A stretch of 64,000 nucleotides of DNA from Anaeramoeba flamelloides. Lineage: Eukaryota > Metamonada > Anaeramoebidae. The stretch is from contig JANTQA010000047.1 of the NCBI GenBank assembly GCA_027625915.1, positions 7,440,001-7,504,000 of the forward strand. The letters are read 5' to 3'. Under the pieces are notes generated by a model. The model made no database searches and had not been told where the DNA came from. It saw only the letters and a program-made list of their open reading frames with translations. Every line of letters starts with the position of its first letter. Positions within the stretch are counted from its first letter, which is position 1. Below are positions 12,088-21,350 of this stretch, one piece after another. The position numbers and the translations under genes are program-made.

Positions 12088-12642
12088 TTTATATTTATAA
12101 TCCCTGAAATTTGAAAAAGATATTATCTTGAATTTTGTGTAGAAACAAATTATTTTGTTACTTAGCTGATCGATCTACGAATTAAGATGAATTTTAATAT
12201 TGATTCAAATAGGAAATTTTTTTTTCTTCAGTTTTCCTAATTTATGAGTATAAGATTCATTGATTGGGATCTATTGTAAAAAAAAAAAAACGATTATTGG
12301 GTTGTCATTTGAAATTTATATTTAGAATTTATTTTATTTGGTTCTTTTATAGTTTTTTTTTTATTTTTAGGTAATTGATTATAAAAGGAAAATAAATTTT
12401 TCAAATAACAACCCAAAAAATAAAAAGTATTCTTTAATAACTACCAATATATTATTCTTACACTCTTAAATTCCGATTCAGGAAAATAAAAATAATAAAT
12501 TGTCAAAAATTTTACTTTTAGAATCACCTTGTAAAATTCATTCAAAGTGCAAAGATTGGACAGCAAAGAACCAAAAAGAATGTTTTACCACCCCCATCAA
12601 AAGATAATATTTTTAAAAAATTCAGGGATTATAAACGTTGAG
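12088..12642. mobile_element. Family G foldback element, copy 2 (diverged)
   Basis: The left end TTTATAATCCCTGAAATTTG and the right end AAAATTCAGGGATTATAAAC are inverse of each other and match the tips of the 5019-5575 element. The subterminal GATATTATCTTGAATTTTGT also matches. About 555 bp, the same size as copy 1. The arms have diverged, so it is likely older. Confidence 0.6.
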
Positions 12643-13483
12643 GATTACGTTCCCACACTTGATGGTTTATTTAATTGTGTTATTTCACTTTCACTTATTA
12701 TAAATTATTTTCATTCCCAAGAAATTCGACTAAAATATAATTAGAATAAAACATTTTTTATCATCTTTAACTTTTCACGAAGACTTTTTTTCTTTCTTTT
12801 TTAATGAAAATGAAAAAGAAAATAATAAAAAAAATTACAAAACAAAGGTTTTTGGGGATTTTCAAGTAAAAGTTCAAATTTGAGAACATTTCAAAATTGT
12901 CAAATAAAATGTAAAAAATGTGTAGACCAACCAGAGGAATTATTTTCGGTTCAAAAAGTTGAAATAGAAATTCTAAAATATTAAAATCAAAATTTTGTAT
13001 GATCTAACAAGGTAAAAAAAGTTGAAAATTTTGAAAAATGTTGAAAATTACACTTTTTTTCTAAAAGAAATTCGCCTTGAACAAATATTACTTGGATTAT
13101 ATAACTTACTCGAGGGTGCTTTTATACATTATTTCGCCATTTTAACCTGAAAGTTTAGTCCTAAATAGTGAAGAAATCAGGTATTTCATAGGACATACAT
13201 TTTGGGATTTTTGCTCCATTTGGTTCTTGAAAGAAAAAAAAACAGTCATGTAAATTTTAACTTTGATCTACTCCCTTTGCAATTAAAGTAAATACAGAAT
13301 TTTATCAATTTCAAAAAAAAAAAAGACAGGATTTACTCATAATCCTTTTTTTTTTTTTGCTAATTATAAAGAATATTTCAAAAAATTTGAAAAAGTATGA
13401 TCTAAGAAGGAAGTGAAATATAATAAAAAAAAATGTTGTTTTATAATTCTTTTTTTTTTTTTAATTTTGTTGATTTATTTCCA

Positions 13484-13631
13484 GTCTTTTTCAAAAAGTG
13501 CAAACCAAAAAGTTTTTAATTTAAACTGGATATATAATCTTGGAGTATGTCAACTGTTTTATCGAGATAAATCAATGAAAACTTTTCAGTTGCAATTTTT
13601 CCAAAGAGCTGTCATATTAAAAACAAATTAA
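13484..13631 (+). other. Possible terminal exon of an unidentified gene
   Basis: After a good 3' splice-site-like tract (GTTGATTTATTTCCAG) the frame reads about 48 codons with protein-like composition (for example NQKVFNLNWIYNLGVCQLFY) and ends in TAA at 13631, 40 bases from the convergent stop of the transporter gene. AATAAA follows the stop. Upstream pieces at about 13069-13145 and 12910-12960 also look coding-like, but I could not join them with confident splice sites. It could equally be chance open frame. Confidence 0.25.
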
Positions 13632-13670
13632 ATAAATCAAGCAAATAAATTCAAAAATTTCAAAACAGGG

Positions 13671-14723
13671 TTATTTGAGTTTTTTTTCATCGACTTGTAA
13701 TTTCTTGTTCATTTGTTTCTTTTTCTTTTTTGTTTTGATGTTTGTGTACAAGATAACTGAATATGTTACCAAAATGGAAGCCATAATAAAATTAAAAGAG
13801 ATTTTCTTTCCAAAAATGAATGCAGAAAATAAGGCTGAGATAAACAATTCACAGGAAGAAGCGTAAGCCTTTGTGACTGAAGACAAATGCTTGAGCAGAG
13901 ACGAAGCGAAAATTCCTCCACAAGATAAGAGGATTACATATAAGATTTTGGTTGGACTTAATAATTTTATTAGCGCAAAAAGGTTGATCAGCCTTTTGTC
14001 CCTTAAACATAAAACGACATAATTAAAGAGAAACCCCCATGTGCAATGCCAAAAGTTTTGCTCGTGAATGGGATCGCTATAGGATTTGTACATCAATTCG
14101 CTGATCACCGAGCCAAAGGATGACAAAAAGGCTTGGAAAAAGAGAAGGAAATAATTGAGGATTATTGTAAGCACTTTGGAGGTATCTGATTCGTACCCAT
14201 AGTTTGATTCGTTATCATACTGCCCCAAGACACACCCCATGAACAAAAGAAAAATTGACTGAAACAATTCTGTATCAAAGGTTTTGGAGAGTAGCAAATA
14301 ATCTAAGATCACTGTGAAGATAATTCGGGAGTTCATCATCAATTTGACCATGGGCGAGGAAAAGTGTAAATAGTTGACGAAATTTAATTGGTTATAAATG
14401 AAATAGGAAAAAGAGATGATCATAAAGCGAAATTTCTCGGCTCGGAGTGTTGAGATTCTTTTGATAGTAACTTTGAGATTTTTTCTTCCACTTATTAAGG
14501 CCAAGGTAAATGACATTACCATCTTCATCAATTCCACCAAGATAATCAGTAGCGAAAGCGAAAAATCTGGGTGGTTGTCAAGATCTTCGGTCATGTCTTT
14601 TGTTTTGATCAAAATTCCCAAACTAACAAAGCAGGCTACATACAAAGCCAAGATCAACCCTTTAGTAAATTTACTTAGCATCTTCAATGAAAGAGATTTG
14701 TTTTGATTTACTTTGATATTCAA
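13671..14723 (-). CDS. Nucleotide-sugar transporter, SLC35A (UDP-Gal/CMP-Sia translocator) like
   Basis: This is a 350-residue polytopic membrane protein that would exchange a nucleotide sugar for its nucleoside monophosphate across the Golgi or ER membrane. About ten hydrophobic segments are visible, the first at 18-40 and the last at 311-327. Family landmarks are a loop and helix around 113-148 (NFVNYLHFSSPMVKLMMNSR, then a helix ending LLLSK), the SSFGSVISELMYK block at 201-213 followed by NFWHCTWGFLFN (223-234), and KHLSSVTKAYASSCELFISA (278-297), which corresponds to the usual K.....KG.A.S..I.LS region. The substrate cannot be told from sequence. The C-terminus is basic and ends KKLK, which fits a KKxx retrieval signal. 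The start is the first ATG of the frame and the stop is TAA. The length is normal for the family, and there is no intron. Confidence 0.88.
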   Translation of the reverse strand: MNIKVNQNKSLSLKMLSKFTKGLILALYVACFVSLGILIKTKDMTEDLDNHPDFSLSLLIILVELMKMVMSFTLALISGRKNLKVTIKRISTLRAEKFRFMIISFSYFIYNQLNFVNYLHFSSPMVKLMMNSRIIFTVILDYLLLSKTFDTELFQSIFLLFMGCVLGQYDNESNYGYESDTSKVLTIILNYFLLFFQAFLSSFGSVISELMYKSYSDPIHEQNFWHCTWGFLFNYVVLCLRDKRLINLFALIKLLSPTKILYVILLSCGGIFASSLLKHLSSVTKAYASSCELFISALFSAFIFGKKISFNFIMASILVTYSVILYTNIKTKKKKKQMNKKLQVDEKKLK

Positions 14724-15416
14724 GTAAATAGACGAAAAATAAAATGTGATTTATTTGAATAATTATTTTCTTATTCTTTTTCTCATTCTTAACCTTTCAA
14801 AGACAATCACACATTTGCGCTTTTGGATTGAAAGTTGAACAAAGTGTTGTGTTTGACAGAATTTACTTGAGATATTTTTATCAGTTTTTTGTATCAAAAG
14901 CTTGTTTTGCTTTAAATTGAAAAATTTGAATCATTTTAAGGTTTTTTAAAGAGAGGATCAACAAAAAAGAATATGCAAGAGACCTTGTTATGTGTTCTGT
15001 ATAGTAGGGGTATTTTATAGTCTTCATAAGTGAAACATATTTATGTCATCATTTCAGTTTCTCTTTTCAAGATAATAAATCAAATTTTGATGAAGAAAAG
15101 TTATTTAAATCCAGACTGGAAAATATATTTACAGTCAAGACTCCGTTACACCTTTTAGAAATAATTAATATTTTTCACAATTATTCTCTTGTTTTGATCC
15201 TTTTTTGATAATTAGTTGGAAAATAAATATAAACTAAAAACTGCATCAATTGTTCTAAAATTATGGATTTAACATTGAAATAATACTTTTCGGGTAACAC
15301 CCATTTCAGAAGAATCATTCTTGGTTTCTTATAATTTGTAGATTATTCAGTATACAAGTAAAATTATGATCATAAATACTAAAATTTAGATCAAAAAACG
15401 GAAAAAAATTTTACAG

Positions 15417-15844
15417 TTGTGGAAAAAAAGTGAAACTGGAAAAAAAGTGAAACACGGTTTTTAATTGGGAACATTACTGAAAATTCAAAGTAAGATCAAT
15501 TAAAAAAAGAATAAATAAATAAATAAAGACAAAATGAAGTATTCGCCACAATAACAGTTTTTTTAATACTATTATTAGGTATGGGTTTTTCTTTGATTGA
15601 TCAATTATTAAAAATTTGTTGAAAAAATTGACTATTTTTGAGATCTCAAAAACCACACACACAATTTCGATAAATCAGTAGATTTAAATAGTATTTGTTG
15701 GGTTGATTGAAAATTATATACTGGATTATTATTTGAAGTTAATTGGTTTCTTCTTTTTATTGATTTTACTTTTCATTTTCAGTAATGTTCCCAATTAAAA
15801 ACCGTGTTTCACTTTTTTTCCAGGTTTCACTTTTTTTCCACAAC
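15417..15844. mobile_element. Family B foldback element, copy 1
   Basis: The ends are long inverted repeats of about 65 bp. Each carries the motif GGAAAAAAAGTGAAAC twice in a row, then GGTTTTTAATTGGGAACATT. Length is 428 bp and no reading frame is longer than 62 codons. It is flanked by CAG on both sides, a possible 3-bp target duplication. A reverse-orientation copy lies at 28028-28439 with near-identical interior. Confidence 0.85.
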
Positions 15845-16099
15845 AGTTACTTCATTTTCCTATATTTTTTTTGTTACGAAGAGAGTTTCTCAAACGAAGT
15901 AGGTTGGTATTTTTGACTTCTATTGGAAAAATGAAAATGATGTGAAAATTTTTTCCCCTTTTATTATGTAAAAACCTATTATGACTTTTTGCTAATAATT
16001 TAATGACAAATTGGTTTTACTATGATTAAGGTCTTCAGTGTTTTTTCGACTATAAGTTGCTCTTTATTCAATCGTAATGGATTTGTTGTATTAAAAGGG

Positions 16100-17345
16100 T
16101 TTTGGGTTTAAAAACCTTATTTATAAATGATAGACCTTACACTATTTTGAAAAATTATAATTGTGTAAACCTGAGTGAAATTTTTTTTTGAGTATAATGT
16201 GATATTGAAACTTTGAAACCAAAACACCTTTCTCGTCTTTGTGAAAAGAATCAAAGTAAATCAGAGTTGAATCTTTTTTTTTTTTTCCATTTTTTGAACA
16301 TTTTTTTTGAAAAAATTTACGTTTTTATTAAATTTGGTTTTGAATCTCGAAATGTGTTTTTACAAACCATTTAAATTGATCCAAGATAAAACCAAAAAAA
16401 TAGACCCAAAAAGGTGTACATTATCTATAACAAATCTTTTCTTTTTGAAGACCATTCACGGAAGATCACCACCCAGATAAACTTGATGAAATCAAGAAGG
16501 ATTTAAAAAAAATGCACAAAGTCTTATTTTCGAAGATTGGTTTTCTATATCTTCTTAATTTGAAGGAAGACAAACAGTTTATAACCTTGAATTTCTCGCC
16601 CCACTACTATTTATTATTATTTTACAGAATATTTTTTACAAATTAACTTTCAAAATTTAATTTTCAAATATTTTTATCAAACAAAACAAAAATACCATGA
16701 ATACTATTTCAAAAGATTAAAGAAAAAAGATTGAATTATCGAAATAAAAAATCAACAATAAAAATTTGAACTACAAGAAAAAGAAAATAAGGTAAAATAT
16801 TTCCAAAAGGGTAGAATTATTTTTAGTTCTCATTTTAAGGGACAATAAATAATTATAAAATCAAACCAATCTGTCTTAAATTCATATTTCAGAAGTATTT
16901 AAAAAATATATAATTTTCTTGAACCAAATCTAGAATTAGATGAAATTGAATGGTATTGTGTTTGTAAGATTTTTTTGGAATATTCCTTAGAAATAATTGA
17001 GTAGTTTGTAAATCAAAAATCTTTCAAATAAAAGTTTTTACATCAGAATTAAAGATAACAATAAATAAACAATAGGCAATTATATCGAATATTAAACACG
17101 GGGTCGATAAATAAATGAATTTTTAATTAACTATTTCTGTATCAATTTATTAATTAACTTTATTTTCTTCTTTTATTTTTTTATAAGAAAATATATTACA
17201 TTAAGATATATCCTACTTTTATATTTATTAAAATATGAATAGAGTTGGTTAAGGAAAATCATTTTAAGTATTCACTTTTAAAAAATAGTTGAGGGGCAAA
17301 ATATTTGATAAATGTATTTAAATCCTTAAAAATTTGTTATTTTAG
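16100..17345 (+). repeat. Family H 1.25-kb dispersed repeat, copy 1
   Basis: This stretch aligns in order with the reverse complement of 49905-51150. Shared blocks include GATATTGAAACTTTG (16200 region), GTGTACATTATCTATAACAA (16420 region), GAATTTCTCGCCCCACTACT (16590 region), TTTTTATCAAACA (16670 region), TCTTGAACCAAA (16920 region) and AGATATATCCTAC (17200 region). I see no long reading frame and no clear terminal inverted repeats. Confidence 0.75.
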
Positions 17346-18789
17346 AATTTTTTGATTTTTTTAGAGTAAAATTATTTTCTACTTGTGAAATATTAAATTT
17401 TCCTTCAAAATGTTCGAAAATCAAAATAAACTTAGTTCAGTGAATTTCCCCTTTATGTTTAACATCTTGTCATTTATTTAAATAGTATCAAAATTTTAGA
17501 AAATAATGGGGAAGATCTATAACAAAGAGGTTAAAAAAAAAAAAAAAAAATATTTTTAATCCTTAGTTTTATTTGAAAGTTTCAAAAAATATAAGAATAA
17601 TGATTTTTTTTTTTAATTTTCAAAATCTTATAAATATCTAAACTTGGTACTATTTTTAGTTTTCGAGAATATAAATTTATTTTTTTTTAAGATTCTCTTT
17701 ATAAATTATCTTTCAATTATGTTTTTTTTTTTTGGTTAACTTTTTTTTCTCTTGTAAATGTTTTTTTTTTTTTTTTTTTGTAGTTTTTTTTTTAATTAAT
17801 TAGTTTTTTTTTATTATTTTTTCGATAAATGAAAAAAGAAGAAAAATATAAAGTAGATGTGTTTATCATATGTATTTTAATTTTGAAGACGATAAATAGA
17901 GGTTCCAATTTAATTTCATCTATTTGAAAATTGTATAGCAATAGTATACTTTTTGGTCGGTAAGAAAAAAATCTTATGAAATTGTAATCAATGTTTACCT
18001 ATAATTTTACTTAACCAATTCATGTTATAACAGAAATTTACAAAGTTCAACTATAATTAACATAAAAAGAAACATTTACAAACCATTTTAGTGCCCAAAA
18101 GGCAAAATAAAACTTTGTAATGAAACTTTTCTTTTATTTTTTTACCATTATTTTTTAATATTATTTCTTACTTTTCTCTGTTTTTTTTTGTCTTTTTTTA
18201 TAATAAAATGATCACATTTTCTTTTTTAATGAAAAGGTATGATACAAATTATAATTTCACATATCCTTTTATGTGGGTAATTAATATCTCAATAAATATC
18301 AAATTATAGGAAATCAATCAAGTGTGTAGTTTGTCGTCCGGCACGTGGATTTTCTAATCAACTGTAAGAACACTAATAAAACCTAACCAAAAGTGTCTCT
18401 GGTGTTTATATTGTTGATAATTCAAAAGAAAAGGGAATAAAAAAGATTTTATTCAATTATTATAAATTTTGGAAAAGCTAATGGCAAGTTTTTTTTTTTA
18501 ATTTTAAAAATAAAAAGAAAATTTAATAAAAAATTTGGTTATTTCTAAAAGTAAAAAAAATTAAAAAAAAAAAAAAAAAAGGGGGGGTAAAGACAGTTTT
18601 CGTTGTATTTTCTATTTTATTTGTACATTTTATTGATTTTCCTAATTGATAGAAAACTTTGAAAAAAGTTAACAGTATTTTTTCCTAAATTCAAAAGAAT
18701 AAAGAAAAAAAAAAAATTATACTCAATCCTTTCAGATTCTCGAAAACCCGACGGTTGGACAGTAGGTAATTTTATTGAACAAAAAATTC

Positions 18790-18818
<29 letters not shown>
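18790..18818. repeat. (AAT)n microsatellite
   Basis: About nine tandem ATA/AAT units. Confidence 0.9.
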
Positions 18819-18821
<3 letters not shown>

Positions 18822-19430
18822 GCTTTATCTTTTAATTAAATTTTTACATTGATTATATTGTAATTCATTTTCTTATTGATAATAATACTATTTAAAATGA
18901 TTAAAAAAATTATTTTTTTTTGAAATTATATCAAATGGTTTATAATAATATTTAAAAAAAAAAATTCAATTAGATAGTTTCGGGTCTAAATTTTTTAGTT
19001 CGATCTTTAGAAAATTGAAATTGTAATCTAAAAATTGGTGAATTTATTTCTGGTTCTTGTTATTATTTTTTCAAAAAAAAAAAAAACTAAAATAATATTT
19101 TTATTGTACTGATGAGAAATATTTTTTCTTTTTATTTTAATATATTAATAGTTATTTGTTACTTGTTTTTGATTTATACTAAATTTCAAAAAAAAAAGTA
19201 TATAATATTTCTTGAAATAAACTTAATAATCATAATAAATGATGTTTGTTTGAATTAGTATTTATCCCCTTCAGAAAAATTCAATAAATTGAATATTTGA
19301 TTGATTGTGAGAAATGAGTAATCAAAGAAATTTTACTAAATAAAAAAGAGAAGAAGAAAAATAATTAAAATATTCAAGTAAAAAAATATTATATCATTTT
19401 ACATAGCCAAATTAAATATTATCCACTGGG

Positions 19431-19712
19431 GTTAGGTTTTCCAAGATTTGAAAGAATTGAGTAAAATCCTTGATTTTATCAAATTATTTCGAATTCTAGA
19501 AAACCGCAGTTAGTTTTTTTTAATTTGAAAAATAAAAAGAAAATTTTTGAATTTTTCTTTTTATTTTTCAAATTAAAAAAAATATGCCTTTAGGTTTTCT
19601 TGAGTTTTCTGTTTATTTGGAAAATCAATAGATTTAACATATAAATTAGAAAACCTCAAAAAACCAAGGCACTCGACGGCACTTGATGACACTTCTCCTG
19701 AAACAGGAGGTG
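19431..19712. repeat. Family C hairpin array 1 (three hairpins plus linker)
   Basis: Three hairpin modules stand side by side. Module a (19431-19505) opens GTTAGGTTTTCCAAGATTTG and closes with the inverse ending TTCTAGAAAACCGC. Module c (about 19509-19589) has A/T-rich arms around AATTTGAAAAATAAAAAGAA. Module b (19590-19670) has arms GGTTTTCTTGAGTTTTCTG and AGAAAACCTCAAAAAACC. The array ends with a linker reading GGCACTCGACGGCACTTGAT, then GACACTTCTCC. The same modules recur at 25862, 27948 and 31733. Confidence 0.8.
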
Positions 19713-19739
19713 TAAAAACCCGATAGAAAGATTATTAGC

Positions 19740-19832
19740 ATGGATAAGAATTTACAAAATGTAGCTAATAAATTCGTATTCCACGACTCCGAAGAATGGG
19801 GAAATATGTACCCGAATTTGTATATTTTTTAA
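19740..19832 (+). other. Possible small first exon, unidentified
   Basis: An ATG directly after the hairpin array opens a 30-codon frame of convincing protein-like composition (begins MDKNLQNVANKFVFHDSEEW). A GTATAT donor-like site lies just before the frame runs into TAA, and a TTTTAG acceptor-like site follows closely. I could not find a convincing next exon, and I do not recognise the peptide. Confidence 0.22.
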
Positions 19833-20739
19833 CTATTTTAGGAATTTTATATTTTCTATTTTTTATTTTTGATTTTTTCTTTATTATCTTAATTTTCTAA
19901 CCATAAGAACTTTGATGAAAAATTAAACTAAAAGAACAATAAATGTTGTAATTTTGATTCGTCAGATTAAATATTTTTTTGAGTACTTTTTCTAAGGATA
20001 AAATTTTTATATAAGTTTTTTTCGAAAATTTTTGACAATTTTTTTTTTCCATTCGATTCTGATAAATTTATATTTTTCACAGAACCAAATAAAGTGATTT
20101 ATCTTTTCATAATATCGAGTACAATAATCACATTTTTTACAAATAAATCGAATATTGAAGTAAGCACAACATTTTATTCTTTTGATGAAAAAAAAAATTA
20201 TCTGATTTTAGATTATTTTTGATATTAAGAAAGGTTATTCGAAAAAATATTTTAACTAATAACCATAAATTTGAAATTTACCTTGAAATTGTCGGAAATA
20301 AAAAGCCTCTTATTTCTTAGAATTACATCTGCGTTTTATAATAATAATATAGTTGATAACAATGATACAAATATATTTACAGACAAAGGATAGGATTAAT
20401 GAGCAAAGGTGTAAATAAAATTGGTTTTGACGTTACCTTATTTTACTCTAGACTTTTGTAAAACAATTGTATTACAGTGATCAAAATAATGCCTGACCAA
20501 AGACGATAATCTCTGTTTCAAAATATTATCGGTGCTTTTTTTTCTAATTGTTTCAAGGTAATATCCAATCGGCTCCCCAATAGTATACCTAAGTTTAAAT
20601 CAATTTTGAAAATAAATTTCTTAATTTTTTCAGTAAAATTTCAATTATTAATGCGAATAGTTGAAAAGTTTTTCCATAATGTTCTAAATTATTTTTGATT
20701 TTTTTTGAGGTATAAATTTTATGAAAAATTTATATTCAA

Positions 20740-20950
20740 AATTTACTCTATTTTTCGAGATAAATTTTCCAATTTCTTCCTTCATTTTACGTATTTCATT
20801 TTAAATAATAGTACTTTAAGATTCCAATACCATATTTATTTAGGGTTTATTATCAGTTTCTTTCATTAGTTAATGTATAGGTCTTCTAGAACAAAAAAAA
20901 CACGGATTAAATTTTTTTTGCAAGCTTTTATTTTGGCTTCAGTAATATTT
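20740..20950 (+). repeat. Dispersed repeat shared with 41400-41640
   Basis: The segments AATAATAGTACTTTAAGA, TTTAGGGTTTATTATCAGTT and TCTTTCATTAGTTAATGTAT match, in the same order and orientation, a block at about 41468-41550. It is likely the remains of an undefined mobile element. No ends were defined. Confidence 0.55.
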
Positions 20951-21350
20951 TTTGTTTTTCTTAAAAAAATCAAATTTCATTTGTAAATTTTGAGTTCACC
21001 TTTAATTCAAGGAACTTTTAAAACAGTTTTATTGGCTAGTATATTCTATTTCAACTTTCAGAGTATAATATTATTATTGTCCTTTTAAATTGAAAACTGG
21101 AAATAAGAAAATATTTTCTTTTACTTTTTTACCGTTAAATTCAAAAAAAAATCAATTAAAAAAAGGAGAAATAATCACTAAAAAACAAAACCAAACAAAT
21201 GTGAATGGTACAAAACCAAAATTACAAAAAATTGAAGATCCAACTCCAAAACAACATTTTTTTTTATTATTATCGATCTTTTATATTTTTCAGTCTTTTT
21301 TTACAAAATATCACTTTTTGATAAACCCACCCATCTGGCTAAAACTTCAA

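Larger units (their letters stand above)
8792..13670. other. Intergenic region with dispersed repeats and possible small exons
   Basis: It contains one visible end of a family G element near 9137 (TTAAGGTTCACAATTCC), a full family D element (9924-10460), and a second family G foldback (12088-12642). From about 12800 to 13631 there are scattered plus-strand exon-like pieces, the best being 13484-13631. No complete gene could be assembled. The 12547-12744 frame lies largely in the foldback and is not called. Confidence 0.6.
14724..21350. other. Intergenic region with foldbacks, hairpin array and long repeat
   Basis: It holds a family B foldback (15417-15844), one copy of the 1.25-kb family H repeat (16100-17345), poly(A)/poly(G) and (AAT)n simple sequence around 18559-18818, a hairpin array (19431-19712), a possible small first exon (19740-19832), and a fragment repeated at 41400-41640. 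A 56-base island at 18310-18366 between an AG and a GTAAGA has exon-like composition but no partners. Confidence 0.65.

Noticed and set aside
12547-12744. A 65-codon plus-strand frame
   Set aside because: It covers the right end of a family G foldback.
19720-19760. Resemblance to the U6 snRNA ACAGAGAAGATTAGCA segment
   Set aside because: Only AGATTATTAGCATGG is similar; the 5' stem-loop and the rest of U6 are absent, and the ATG here starts a protein-like frame.
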